From the NCBI RefSeq assembly GCF_045920555.1, contig NZ_CP174509.1, positions 806,001 to 870,000 on the forward strand: 64,000 nucleotides of DNA, read 5' to 3'. Under the pieces are notes generated by a model that saw only the letters and a list, made by a program, of their open reading frames with translations, had not been told where the DNA came from and made no database searches. The translations under genes were made by a program, and so were the position numbers. This DNA comes from Pseudalkalibacillus sp045920555. Lineage in GTDB: Bacteria > Bacillota > Bacilli > Bacillales > Fictibacillaceae. Shown here piece by piece: positions 51,328 through 59,904 of the stretch (positions are counted from its first letter, which is position 1; each line of letters starts with the position of its first letter).

Positions 51328-51391
51328 TCGGTGCAAAATTGAAATTATTCAGAGCAATTGAGAGAAAATCAGGTGCAAACACAAGATATAT
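51328..51391. repeat. Non-coding array, GTGCAA/GAGCAA type, 21-bp pitch
   Basis: Three GCAA cores at 51333, 51354 and 51375 lie exactly 21 bp apart, preceded by TCGGT, TCAGA and CAGGT. The core resembles the array at 20251-20340. Confidence 0.6.
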
Positions 51392-51445
51392 CAGTAGGAA
51401 CTTAAAATAATTGGCTGATTCCGGCTTAAATCAATTATCTGAAAA

Positions 51446-51474
51446 TTGACACAAGAAAACGCTTTCCTTATACT
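51446..51474 (+). promoter_or_regulatory. Promoter of paaK with overlapping cre-like site
   Basis: TTGACA, a 17-nt spacer and TATACT lie 60 bp before paaK. The spacer contains AAGAAAACGCTTTCC (51453-51467), a cre-like word with two mismatches, so carbon catabolite repression is plausible. Confidence 0.65.
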
Positions 51475-51534
51475 GTTTTTATATACCGTATTTATCATGT
51501 ATCGAGATTTTTTCGTTATATAAGGAGGGGTAAG

Positions 51535-52866
51535 ATGATTTATAATGTGGAAAAAGAAACGATGAATAAGCAAGACAAAGAAAAGCTTCAGCTTGAAAGG
51601 CTGCAAAAAACAGTTCGTGCTGTCTATGAGAATGTTCCTTTTTATCAAGAAAAATTCGATGAAAAGAACGTGACACCAGACAATGTCCAAAGTCTCGAAG
51701 ATTTGAAGAAACTCCCTTTTACGAAAAAGAAGGATTTGCGGGATCATTATCCATTCGGCCTTTTTGCGGTCGATCAGAAAGAAATGGTCCGTCTTCATGC
51801 ATCCTCGGGGACAAGTGGAAAGCCGACGGTCGTTGGTTATACGAAAAGTGACATCGAAGTCTGGAGTGAGGTCGTAGCTCGTGCCATTGCTTCAGCTGGC
51901 GGAGAACCAGGAAGTGTATTGCATAATACCTACGGATATGGGTTGTTCACTGGAGGTTTAGGTCTTCATTATGGGTCTGAACGACTAGGGATGGTGACTG
52001 TCCCGATCTCAGGCGGGAATACTGCCCGTCAAATCCTTCTAATTGAGGACTTCCAGCCTCAGGTCATTTGTGGAACACCTTCTTATGTCCTTAACATTGC
52101 TGAAACGATGGAAAAGATGGGAAAAGACCCGCGAAAGACAAGTCTTAAATTCGGCATTTTCGGAGCGGAGCCTTGGTCGGAAGAAATGCGGCAGACGCTT
52201 GAAAAGAAGCTTGATATCAAAGCGATCGATATTTATGGGCTCAGTGAAATCATAGGCCCTGGAGTGTCGATCGAATGCCACGAAGCACAAGACGGCTTAC
52301 ATATTGCAGACGACCATTTCTACGTTGAAGTAATCGACCCAGAAACGCTGGAACCAGTAGAAGATGGGGAATATGGCGAGCTTGTCTTCACGAGCCTGAC
52401 GAAGGAAGCATTCCCGATCATCCGTTATCGTACCGGTGATATCGCTGCGCTAAATCGTGAAACTTGTAAATGCGGCAGAAACTCTGTCCGAATGTCGAGG
52501 GTGAAGGGTCGGATCGATGATATGCTGATCATCCGCGGAGTGAATGTGTTCCCTTCTGAAATCGAGAATTGCTTGCTGCAGGTTGAAGAATTGGTCCCGC
52601 ATTATCAAATCCTATTAAAGAAAAACGGAACGATGGATCATATTGAATTACAGGTGGAAGTCAATAAAGCCACTTTTGAAAAATGCGCAGGGGACATGGA
52701 GTACCTTAATATGGACGAGTTGAGAAGGCGGATCCAGCATCAGATCAAGTCGAACTGCCTTGTCTCCATCCAGGTGCAGATCATGGAACCGGGCTCAATT
52801 CCACGATCGGAAGGAAAGGCGGTCAGAATCGTAGATCTTAGAGAAGAGAAAGTATTACAGCAGTAG
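51535..52866 (+). CDS. paaK: Phenylacetate-CoA ligase
   Basis: This 443-aa AMP-forming ligase has the phosphate loop HASSGTSGKPTVVGYT, YGYGLFTGGLGLHYG, IDIYGLSEIIGPG, RYRTGDI and a C-terminal domain with Lys in PRSEGKAVRI. It makes phenylacetyl-CoA, the first committed step of the paa pathway. It has its own promoter and is separated from paaA by a second promoter. The RBS is AAGGAGGGG. Confidence 0.93.
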   Translation: MIYNVEKETMNKQDKEKLQLERLQKTVRAVYENVPFYQEKFDEKNVTPDNVQSLEDLKKLPFTKKKDLRDHYPFGLFAVDQKEMVRLHASSGTSGKPTVVGYTKSDIEVWSEVVARAIASAGGEPGSVLHNTYGYGLFTGGLGLHYGSERLGMVTVPISGGNTARQILLIEDFQPQVICGTPSYVLNIAETMEKMGKDPRKTSLKFGIFGAEPWSEEMRQTLEKKLDIKAIDIYGLSEIIGPGVSIECHEAQDGLHIADDHFYVEVIDPETLEPVEDGEYGELVFTSLTKEAFPIIRYRTGDIAALNRETCKCGRNSVRMSRVKGRIDDMLIIRGVNVFPSEIENCLLQVEELVPHYQILLKKNGTMDHIELQVEVNKATFEKCAGDMEYLNMDELRRRIQHQIKSNCLVSIQVQIMEPGSIPRSEGKAVRIVDLREEKVLQQ

Positions 52867-52893
52867 AATATTTATATAAAGTTAGTAAAAGGA

Positions 52894-52922
52894 TTGAATT
52901 ATTTATAACGATATTCTATAAT
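52894..52922 (+). promoter_or_regulatory. Promoter of paaABC
   Basis: TTGAAT, a 17-nt spacer and a consensus TATAAT lie 38 bp before paaA. It is followed immediately by the palindrome ACGTTAAATAAACGT (52924-52938), a possible operator over the transcription start. Confidence 0.65.
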
Positions 52923-52960
52923 GACGTTAAATAAACGTAATACTCGGAAGGTGATAATAG

Positions 52961-53929
52961 ATGACTATCGAAAAATCATTCGATCAGTTGACAGAGGAAG
53001 AGAAGTACGAACACTTCTTGAACCGGATTGACGCAGGAGAAAAGATCGAACCGAACGATTGGATGCCTGATGATTACCGTCAATCTTTGATCCGTTTGAT
53101 TTCCATGCATGGAATCAGCGAAATTATGGGAGCGCTTCCAGAAAAGGAATGGGTACCGAAAGCCCCATCTTTACATCGTAAATTGGCGATCATGGCAAAA
53201 GTACAAGATGAGATGGGCCATGGACAGCTGTTGCTGCGTGTAGCAGAAGACTTGATGGAACCACTTGACATGAATCGTGAAGACATCATGCAGAACTTAT
53301 TCTCAGGAAAATTGAAGTTTCACAATGTGTTTCATATGAAAGCGCCTACATGGGGAGACGCTGGGATCATCGCTTGGTTGGTTGATGGAGCAGCGATCAT
53401 TTCACAAAGCATGATGCTGAACTCTTCTTACGGTCCATATGCAAGAGCTTTGAAGCGAATATGTGCTGAAGAAGTTTTCCATGCACAGCACGGTGAAAGT
53501 ATTATTATGGCGCTGGCAGAAGGAACGCCTGAACAACGTGATTTGTTACAGGATGCGCTTAACCGCTGGTGGACAGCACTTCTCATGTTCTTTGGACCGA
53601 AGAGCAAGGAGAATGCATCGACTTCCCACGTCGATAAGAACATGAGATACAAAATCCGTGAGAAGACGAATGAAGAGCTTCGCCAGGAGTTTTTCACAAA
53701 ATATGTACCGAGAATCTGGTCCCTCGGCCTGACGATTCCGGATGAGACGATCCATTTTGATGAAGAACAAGGGTTGTGGGTCTATCAGGATCCGGATTGG
53801 AGTGAATTCAAGGAAATCGTAACTGGAAACGGTCCGCAATCGAAAGAGAGACTGGAGCTTCGCAAGATTTCTTACGAAAACAATGCCTGGGTGCGCGAGG
53901 CCTTGAATCCAACATCGAAGGCAGTTTAG
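52961..53929 (+). CDS. paaA: 1,2-phenylacetyl-CoA epoxidase, catalytic subunit PaaA
   Basis: This 322-aa ferritin-like di-iron protein has carboxylate/His ligand motifs MAKVQDEMGHGQ and KRICAEEVFHAQHGES. With PaaC it forms the core of the monooxygenase that epoxidises the ring of phenylacetyl-CoA. The order paaA-paaB-paaC-paaD follows the usual cluster. The start is ATG with a GGAAGGTGAT region upstream. Confidence 0.94.
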   Translation: MTIEKSFDQLTEEEKYEHFLNRIDAGEKIEPNDWMPDDYRQSLIRLISMHGISEIMGALPEKEWVPKAPSLHRKLAIMAKVQDEMGHGQLLLRVAEDLMEPLDMNREDIMQNLFSGKLKFHNVFHMKAPTWGDAGIIAWLVDGAAIISQSMMLNSSYGPYARALKRICAEEVFHAQHGESIIMALAEGTPEQRDLLQDALNRWWTALLMFFGPKSKENASTSHVDKNMRYKIREKTNEELRQEFFTKYVPRIWSLGLTIPDETIHFDEEQGLWVYQDPDWSEFKEIVTGNGPQSKERLELRKISYENNAWVREALNPTSKAV

Positions 53930-53949
53930 ACGGACGAGGAGGGAAACCA

Positions 53950-54303
53950 TTGAACCAAGAAAAAGACGGTTTTTACAGTGTATATGAGGTGTTCAGTAAA
54001 AAGACAGATAAAAGCCCGCTGCAGCACCAGTTCAGTCTTCTAGCCCCTAATGAAGAAATGGCTTTGATCATGGCAAGGGAAAATTTCTTCCGCCGTGAAC
54101 CTGTAGCTGACATTTGGGTGGCAAAGAGAGATAACATCCGTACGATGACCCAAGAGGAACGTGAAATGTTGAAGCGGTTGAATAACAAAGAGTACCGTGA
54201 AACGAAGGGATACGGATATTTAAAGAAAAAATGGCGTAAATACCAACAAGAACAATTCACAGAACAAAGCTTACTTAGCAACAGCAAGGGAGGAAAAGAG
54301 TAA
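53950..54303 (+). CDS. paaB: 1,2-phenylacetyl-CoA epoxidase subunit PaaB
   Basis: This 117-aa bridging subunit contains FYSVYEVFSKKTDKSPLQHQFSLLAPNEEMAL-type sequence and ENFFRREPVADIWV, typical of PaaB. It starts at TTG behind GAGGAGGG. It shares one base with the start of paaC, indicating coupled translation. Confidence 0.93.
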   Translation: MNQEKDGFYSVYEVFSKKTDKSPLQHQFSLLAPNEEMALIMARENFFRREPVADIWVAKRDNIRTMTQEEREMLKRLNNKEYRETKGYGYLKKKWRKYQQEQFTEQSLLSNSKGGKE

Positions 54304-55088
54304 TGGCACAGGATAAGGCACTAGTGGAACTGCTCTATTCCCTGGCGGATGATGATTTCATCCTGGCATACCGAGGCTCTGAATGGCTCGGGCTTGCTCC
54401 TCATATCGAAGAGGACGTGGCCTATTCCTCTATCAATCAGGATATGATGGGGCATGCAGTAAAGTTTTATACCCTTCTTGAGGAATTAGGGGAAGGGAAA
54501 GCTGATGAGCTGTCGCACCTTAGATCTCCAGAAAAATTCAGAAATGCAGTTTTGTTAGAAGAGAAGAATGGAGAAGGGACGTATCTTGAACAGCCGAACT
54601 TCGACTGGGCATTTGCGGTCGTACGGAACTATTTCTACTCTGTCCATAAAAAAATCCGCATGCAATCTTTGAAACAATCAAGCTATGAACCTCTTACCGA
54701 TTCTGCTTCAAAAGTGCTGATCGAGCTGCAATACCACTTGATGCATTGGGAGACATGGTTCAAGCAATTGATGACAAGCACTAATGAAGCGAAAAAACGT
54801 ATGACCGCAGCGATTGAAAGATGCTGGAACGAGATGGACGGCGTACTTTCGCTTGGACCACTTGCTGAAGATATGGTCAGTAAAGGATACATCGAGAGTG
54901 AAGAGGAAATGCGGTCGAAATGGCTTGCACATATGGAAAAGACATTTGAACAAATTGCTGCTCCATTACCTGGTGAACTTGGCATGACAAAAGGAAATGG
55001 CCGCCAGGGTGAACATACAGAAGACCTCAATCAAGCATTGTCTACGCTTTCCGAGGTTTATGAGACGAATCCAAAAGTCGCTTGGTAA
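54303..55088 (+). CDS. paaC: 1,2-phenylacetyl-CoA epoxidase structural subunit PaaC
   Basis: This 261-aa ferritin-like subunit pairs with PaaA; motifs include LADDDFILAYRGSEWLGLAPHIEEDVA and NQDMMGHA. PaaC has lost most di-iron ligands in the family and acts structurally. A 412-bp gap filled with dispersed repeats follows before paaD. Confidence 0.92.
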   Translation: MAQDKALVELLYSLADDDFILAYRGSEWLGLAPHIEEDVAYSSINQDMMGHAVKFYTLLEELGEGKADELSHLRSPEKFRNAVLLEEKNGEGTYLEQPNFDWAFAVVRNYFYSVHKKIRMQSLKQSSYEPLTDSASKVLIELQYHLMHWETWFKQLMTSTNEAKKRMTAAIERCWNEMDGVLSLGPLAEDMVSKGYIESEEEMRSKWLAHMEKTFEQIAAPLPGELGMTKGNGRQGEHTEDLNQALSTLSEVYETNPKVAW

Positions 55089-55135
55089 TACATCATCCGA
55101 ATTGTCATAGAACGTGACACTTATATACAGTATAA

Positions 55136-55447
55136 GCGAAATTCACGTACTCCAGCGGGAAAAGCGAGCCAGGTGAGTCTTCCAATGCCCCACACTTTAA
55201 GGATCTTCGACTAACAACCACCACGTCCCTGTGGTGAACGTCGAAGCCAGCCCATCCGTGTGCAAGTGAGGAGGCTTTCGGAATTAGGTAATTCAGAGAA
55301 GTAATGTCTAACTCAGCGACCAGTCACTTGGATCACTTCAGACTTCCTGCGGCGGCAACAGCCTCCTCGTCAGTCTTCCAGTGACCTACGTGACTAAGCG
55401 TGTCGCTTCCGCTTTTCTTAAGCCTGCGGAATGGGAGTGAATTTCGT
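55136..55447 (+). repeat. Dispersed repeat element A (copy 3) split by element B
   Basis: The left part (GCGAAATTCACGTACTCC ... GTGCAAGTGAGGAGGCTT) runs to about 55300, and the right end (CCTGCGGAATGGGAGTGAATTTCG) resumes at about 55424. Between them lies a copy of element B (55303-55420). It sits inside the paa operon between paaC and paaD. Confidence 0.65.
55303..55420 (+). repeat. Element B copy nested in element A
   Basis: It begins AATGTCTAACTCAGCGACC and ends TTCCGCTTTTCTTA, matching the ends of 11629-11803. Its placement within element A copy 3 implies a younger insertion or recombination. Confidence 0.6.
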
Positions 55448-55500
55448 AGACCTCAACAACAATGCTTTTTTTAAAAAATCAAACTGAGAGGAGGGTTACG

Positions 55501-56010
55501 ATGACCGGAATTGAATCTAAACAATTGGTAGACACGATTTATGATGTCCTCCAAGCTGTTACTGACCCTGAAATCGATTCTGTCAGTATTTTGGATCTTG
55601 GAATGGTTGAAGGTGTTGAAGTCGTAGATATGTCGGCAAAGGTCGGAGTCCTTCCAACCTTCACAGGCTGCCCGGCACTCGGCATCATCCAACGGGATAT
55701 CGTAAATGCCGTCATTGAAGTTGAAGGTGTTTCTGAGGTTGAAGTGACCTTTTTATCCAAGCCGATCTGGACGACCGACCGTATTACTGACCAAGGGAAA
55801 GAACAGCTTAAAGAATTCGGTATATCGCCTCCTCCGGCAAACCATACACCAGGAGAACCGTGGGAAATCCCGTGCCCATATTGCGGCTCGGTGTATACGA
55901 CAATGGAGAATCTTTTCGGGCCGACTGCCTGTCGCTGCATTCTCTATTGCAGAAGCTGCAAGAATCCATTTGAAGCAATGAAACCCGTTGCCAACATAGG
56001 CGACGAATAA
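55501..56010 (+). CDS. paaD: PaaD, Fe-S assembly/maturation factor for the epoxidase
   Basis: This 169-aa protein has a MIP18/SufT-like domain (VTDPEIDSVSILDLGMVEGVE and FTGCPALGIIQ) followed by a C-terminal Cys-rich finger (CPYCGS ... CRCILYCRSCKNPFEAM), as in PaaD proteins. The start at 55501 is set by GAGAGGAGGG; the upstream in-frame ATG at 55462 has no RBS. A Zn or Fe-S site in the finger is expected. Confidence 0.92.
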   Translation: MTGIESKQLVDTIYDVLQAVTDPEIDSVSILDLGMVEGVEVVDMSAKVGVLPTFTGCPALGIIQRDIVNAVIEVEGVSEVEVTFLSKPIWTTDRITDQGKEQLKEFGISPPPANHTPGEPWEIPCPYCGSVYTTMENLFGPTACRCILYCRSCKNPFEAMKPVANIGDE

Positions 56011-56027
56011 GAAAGGGTGTATATATA

Positions 56028-56336
56028 ATGGTAAAATTAATCGCACTTTACAAGAATCCAGAAAACAAAGAGGAATTTGACGAGCACTATTTCAACACAC
56101 ACGGACCTATTACAGCTAAGATACCCGGACTTCGTAAAATGGAAGTGACGAAAATCGTCGGGTCTCCAATGGGAGCTAGTGACTATCACCTCCTTTGTGA
56201 AATGTACTACGATGATCATGATGCATTGAAGGCAGCAATGAAAACGGACGAAGCAAAAGCTTCTGGAAAGGACCTCATGGGATTTGCAGGTGACTTGGTG
56301 ACACTGATGATTGGTGAGGAAGTCGACGGTGAGTAA
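56028..56336 (+). CDS. EthD-family protein within the paa operon
   Basis: This 102-aa ferredoxin-like alpha/beta protein has the EthD pattern LIALYKNPENKEEFDEHYFNTHGP and YHLLCEMYYDD. EthD-family members occur beside ring-degrading oxygenases, but their biochemical role is mostly unknown. Its last 8 bp overlap the start of the next hydratase gene, so it is firmly part of the operon. It is not a standard paa gene. Confidence 0.82.
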   Translation: MVKLIALYKNPENKEEFDEHYFNTHGPITAKIPGLRKMEVTKIVGSPMGASDYHLLCEMYYDDHDALKAAMKTDEAKASGKDLMGFAGDLVTLMIGEEVDGE

Positions 56337-57105
56337 TAAGGAGACCATTCAAACCTGGACTGAAGATGGCGTTGGTGTCATTCAACTGAACCGTCCAAAA
56401 GTATTGAATGCTTTGAATCGAAAAATGGTCACCGAAATCCTTCAAACGATGGAGGAGTGGGACCGTGATGATAGCGTGTCGATCATGATCGTTACCGGAA
56501 ATGCGAAAGTCTTTGCCGCAGGAGCGGATATTGCTGAAATGGCAGAGGATGATGCGATTTCGCTGGAACTCCTCAATCAATTCGCTGAATGGGATCGTCT
56601 CGCATGGGTGAAAAAGCCGATCATCGCAGCAGTGAATGGTTATTGCCTTGGAGGCGCATTCGAGCTTGCATTGAGCTGTGACTTGATCGTTGCAGGTGAA
56701 AACGCGCAATTCGGATTTCCTGAAGTGAACTTAGGGGTAATGCCAGGAGCTGGCGGGACCGTTCGACTTACGAAATTGATGGGCCGGGCAAAAGCACTTG
56801 AATGGTTGTGGCTCGGTGAATATATGACCGCGAAATTTGCGAATGAGAACGGTGTCGTCAATCGTGTCGTAGCACCAGAACTTGTTTTTGAGGAAACCAT
56901 GAAACTAGCTCGTAAAATCGCAAAACAAGCACCTTTGTCTGTACGGATGATTAAAGAATCTGTCAACAAGTCCGTCGATTACTCCGTTTATGAAGCGATG
57001 CAATATGAACGGAAGAATTTCTCCCTCCTGTTTTCTTCAGAGGATCAGAAGGAAGGCATGAAGGCATTTGTAGAAAAACGAAGCCCACAATTCAGAGGAA
57101 AGTAA
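56329..57105 (+). CDS. Enoyl-CoA hydratase/isomerase family protein of the paa cluster
   Basis: This 258-aa crotonase-fold enzyme has both catalytic glutamates (GAFELALSCD and GFPEVNLGVMPGAGG) and an oxyanion region AAGADIAEM. It starts at GTG 56329, 8 nt after GAGG; the TTG at 56311 lacks spacing. It is one of two intact hydratases in the cluster, with 61993. One is PaaF (2,3-dehydroadipyl-CoA hydratase) and the other may serve another hydration step. Confidence 0.88.
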   Translation: MSNKETIQTWTEDGVGVIQLNRPKVLNALNRKMVTEILQTMEEWDRDDSVSIMIVTGNAKVFAAGADIAEMAEDDAISLELLNQFAEWDRLAWVKKPIIAAVNGYCLGGAFELALSCDLIVAGENAQFGFPEVNLGVMPGAGGTVRLTKLMGRAKALEWLWLGEYMTAKFANENGVVNRVVAPELVFEETMKLARKIAKQAPLSVRMIKESVNKSVDYSVYEAMQYERKNFSLLFSSEDQKEGMKAFVEKRSPQFRGK

Positions 57106-57119
57106 GGAGCGGTCTAGCT

Positions 57120-57893
57120 ATGTATGAAACGATTCAATATGTAATAGAAAGTCATGTTGCCTGGATTCGATTGAACCGCCCGGAAAAATACAATGCTTTT
57201 ACTGAACAGATGAACATAGAGATAACAAAAGCTTTAAAAGAAGCTGAGAGAGATGGCAGTGTTCGCTGTTTAGTCATAACAGGTAACGGAAAAGCATTTT
57301 GCTCGGGACAAGATCTGGCGGGGGTTAAAGAAGGTGCGGATTTTGGGGAAATACTGCGTAAAGGCTACAACCCGATGATTGAAAAGCTGGCCAGCTTTGA
57401 AAAGCCAGTCATCGCAGCTGTTAATGGTGTTGCTGCTGGTGCGGGGATGAGTTTAGCCTTAGCGTGTGATTTTCGATTGCTTTCAGATAAAGCTAGTTTT
57501 ATAGAAGCATTTATTAATATCGGTCTTGTACCCGATTCTGGAAACCTCTTTTATCTTCCTAGATTAGTAGGCCATGCGAAAGCACTTGAGCTCGCGGTGA
57601 TGGGGGAAAAGGTCTCAGCAGAGGAGGCAAAGGACCTGGGGTTGGCAACGAAAGTCATTCCGCTTGATCGTTGGGAAGAGGAAGTTTCAGCATTTGCGGA
57701 AAACTTGGCACATAAACCAACGAAAGCGATCGGCTTGATCAAGAGATACTTACTGAAAAGCTGGGATGCAGATCTAAGTGAAATGCTCGAAAACGAAGCG
57801 TATGCCCAGCGTACAGCAGGTCAGACAGAAGACCATGCTGAAGGGATACAAGCATTTCTAGAGAAAAGAAAGCCTGTATTTAAAGGCTGCTAA
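57120..57893 (+). CDS. paaG: 2-(1,2-epoxy-1,2-dihydrophenyl)acetyl-CoA isomerase PaaG
   Basis: This 257-aa crotonase-fold enzyme lacks the first hydratase Glu (AGAGMSLALACDF) and carries Asp in GLVPDSGN, the signature of PaaG-type isomerases that convert the ring epoxide to oxepin-CoA. It begins 14 bp after the preceding hydratase. A short remnant of element B follows the stop. Confidence 0.88.
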   Translation: MYETIQYVIESHVAWIRLNRPEKYNAFTEQMNIEITKALKEAERDGSVRCLVITGNGKAFCSGQDLAGVKEGADFGEILRKGYNPMIEKLASFEKPVIAAVNGVAAGAGMSLALACDFRLLSDKASFIEAFINIGLVPDSGNLFYLPRLVGHAKALELAVMGEKVSAEEAKDLGLATKVIPLDRWEEEVSAFAENLAHKPTKAIGLIKRYLLKSWDADLSEMLENEAYAQRTAGQTEDHAEGIQAFLEKRKPVFKGC

Positions 57894-57895
57894 TA

Positions 57896-57945
57896 AGAAA
57901 AGCGGAAGCGCCCGTAAAGATTTGGCGCTGGCCGAATCATCTCAT
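57896..57945 (-). repeat. Element B remnant
   Basis: AAGAAAAGCGGAAGCGCCC followed by GGCGCTGGCCGAA matches the right end of element B in reverse orientation. Confidence 0.4.
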
Positions 57946-57985
57946 CCATGAAAATACTAACTACAATTAAAGGAGTGACTGATCA

Positions 57986-59503
57986 ATGAGTACAACTAAG
58001 GAACAACAACAAGTCGCAACAGAAATGAAACGTGAAGCGTACAAGATGATCATCAATGGACAACAGGTCGACAGCGTTTCTGGAGAAACATTCACTACTT
58101 ACAATCCTGCAACTGGTGAAGCCCTTGCACAAGTGGCGAAAGCTGGGACAGAAGACGTAGATAAAGCAGTTGAAGCAGCTCGAAATGCTTTTGACTATGG
58201 TAAATGGCCGAAATACCCTGTTGGAAAACGCGCTCGTGTATTGAATAAAATTGCTTCAATCATGCGCAGCCGTTTCAATGAATTGGTCGAGCTGGAAGTG
58301 CTGAATAGCGGGAAGTCATTGACTGCTGCTCAAGGCCAAGTGATGCAAGCTGTTGAAAACTTTGAATTCTATGCAGGTGCAATTGTTGGCCATCGCGGAC
58401 ATGTGAACAATATGCCTGGACCTTTTACAAATACGACTTCGAACGAACCGATCGGTGTTTGTGCACAGATCATCCCTTGGAATTATCCGATGATGATGGC
58501 TTCTTGGAAGGTAGCACCAGCAATCGCTACAGGTAACGCAATCGTATTGAAACCTGCAAGCTTGACGCCGCTTACAGCAATCATTTTAACGGAAATCTGT
58601 CATGAAGCAGGTGTTCCAGAAGGTGTTGTCAATATCGTCACTGGACCTGGATCGACTGTAGGTTCACACCTAGTGGATCACCCTGGTGTCGATAAAGTCG
58701 CTTTCACTGGTGAGACCGGTACTGGTAAAGACATCATGGCGAAAGCTTCTGAAACATTGAAGCGAGTGACTTTAGAACTTGGTGGTAAATCACCGAACAT
58801 CGTATTTGAAGATGCGAACATGGATGCAGCTGTCGACGGCTCCCTATTCGGTATTTTCTATAACACAGGACAATCCTGTGAAGCACGATCTCGTCTTTTC
58901 GTTCACGAAAACGTATATGACGAGTTCATGGAAAAGTTCATTGAAAAGACGAAGAAGCTTACGCTCGGCAATCCGCTTGATCAAGGAACACACATCGGGT
59001 CAATCATCAGCGAGAGCCAGGTTGAAGTGATCGATGGCTATGTGAAAGAGGCTGAAAAGCAAGGCGCCAAAGTACTTGTTGGTGGAGGCCGTGCAAAGGT
59101 CGAAGAATTTGAAAACGGACATTGGTACTTGCCGACAGTCATCACGAATGTGACGAATGACATGAAAATTGCACAAGAAGAAATCTTCGGACCAGTCGTT
59201 GTCGTCATGAAGTACAGCGATGAAAAAGAAGTGCTGAAGCTTGCGAACGATACGATTTTCGGTCTTGCAGCTGCAATCTGGACGACGGATCATGCTCGAG
59301 CAAACCGTGTCGCTTCTAAGTTGAAGGCTGGTACGGTAATGGTCAACTCTCCATTCTCAGCATTCCCTGGTACACCGTTCGGGGGTTACAAGCAATCTGG
59401 ATTCGGAAGAGAGCTTTGTATCGAAACGCTTGATTTGTATACTGAAACGAAGAGTGTCATCTCTTATGTTGGAGGCAAGCCGTTGAATCCGTTCGGAGTG
59501 TAA
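57986..59503 (+). CDS. Aldehyde dehydrogenase of the paa cluster
   Basis: This 505-aa NAD(P)-dependent ALDH has Glu264 (LELGGKSPN) and Cys298 (NTGQSCEAR), plus PWNYPMMMASWK and a C-terminal FGGYKQSGFGRE. Inside a paa operon it may oxidise 3-oxo-5,6-dehydrosuberyl-CoA semialdehyde, the ALDH half of PaaZ, or phenylacetaldehyde. No MaoC-like hydratase domain is fused to it, unlike proteobacterial PaaZ. The product assignment within the pathway is open; the enzyme class is firm. Confidence 0.9.
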   Translation: MSTTKEQQQVATEMKREAYKMIINGQQVDSVSGETFTTYNPATGEALAQVAKAGTEDVDKAVEAARNAFDYGKWPKYPVGKRARVLNKIASIMRSRFNELVELEVLNSGKSLTAAQGQVMQAVENFEFYAGAIVGHRGHVNNMPGPFTNTTSNEPIGVCAQIIPWNYPMMMASWKVAPAIATGNAIVLKPASLTPLTAIILTEICHEAGVPEGVVNIVTGPGSTVGSHLVDHPGVDKVAFTGETGTGKDIMAKASETLKRVTLELGGKSPNIVFEDANMDAAVDGSLFGIFYNTGQSCEARSRLFVHENVYDEFMEKFIEKTKKLTLGNPLDQGTHIGSIISESQVEVIDGYVKEAEKQGAKVLVGGGRAKVEEFENGHWYLPTVITNVTNDMKIAQEEIFGPVVVVMKYSDEKEVLKLANDTIFGLAAAIWTTDHARANRVASKLKAGTVMVNSPFSAFPGTPFGGYKQSGFGRELCIETLDLYTETKSVISYVGGKPLNPFGV

Positions 59504-59519
59504 CCTAAGTGAATTAGTG

Positions 59520-59546
59520 GGCGAGCACCTTTCCAGGCTGCTCGCC
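59520..59546 (+). terminator. Hairpin after the aldehyde dehydrogenase gene
   Basis: GGCGAGCA pairs with TGCTCGCC (8 bp perfect), but no T-run follows, so it may attenuate or stabilise mRNA ends rather than terminate. Confidence 0.4.
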
Positions 59547-59581
59547 TTCAACTGTATTGCATTTAATTGTTGAACTGTAAA

Positions 59582-59810
59582 GGAAATTCACGACACTCCA
59601 GCGGGAAAAGCGAGCCAGGGCGAGACCCCGCGCTTTAAAAGGATCTTCGACTAAAAAACACCACGTCCTATTGGTAAACGTCGAAGCCAGCATAAGGAAA
59701 GCTTCTAAGAATTCTCATCGCAGACACGAAAATGATTTCATTTTTGTGTTGAGATCCATGTGCAAGTGAGGGAGCTTGCGGATCGCCCACGGAAAGGGAG
59801 TGAATTTCGT
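59582..59810 (+). repeat. Dispersed repeat element A (copy 4), most complete ends
   Basis: It starts GAAATTCACGACACTCC and ends GGGAGTGAATTTCGT. The ends are inverted repeats. It fills nearly all of the 305-bp gap between the aldehyde dehydrogenase gene and paaH. Confidence 0.75.
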
Positions 59811-59904
59811 GAAAAATCAACAGGAATGGTTAGCAAAGCATAAAAAAATCACGACAATCAGCAAAAACATACCCATTTTACAAGGGAGTGGAAGAGAGAC
59901 ATGA
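59809..59904 (+). CDS. Possible 31-aa ORF coupled to paaH
   Basis: A GTG at 59809, 8 nt after AAAGGGAG, opens a 31-codon frame (MKNQQEWLAKHKK ... LQGSGRET). Its TGA stop overlaps the paaH start codon as ATGA (59901-59904). The RBS and GTG come from the right end of repeat element A. It could be a coupling leader for paaH translation or a chance ORF. Confidence 0.3.
   Translation: MKNQQEWLAKHKKITTISKNIPILQGSGRET

Noticed and set aside
51391..51798. 135-aa minus-strand ORF over the paaK start
   Set aside because: Antisense shadow of paaK and its promoter.
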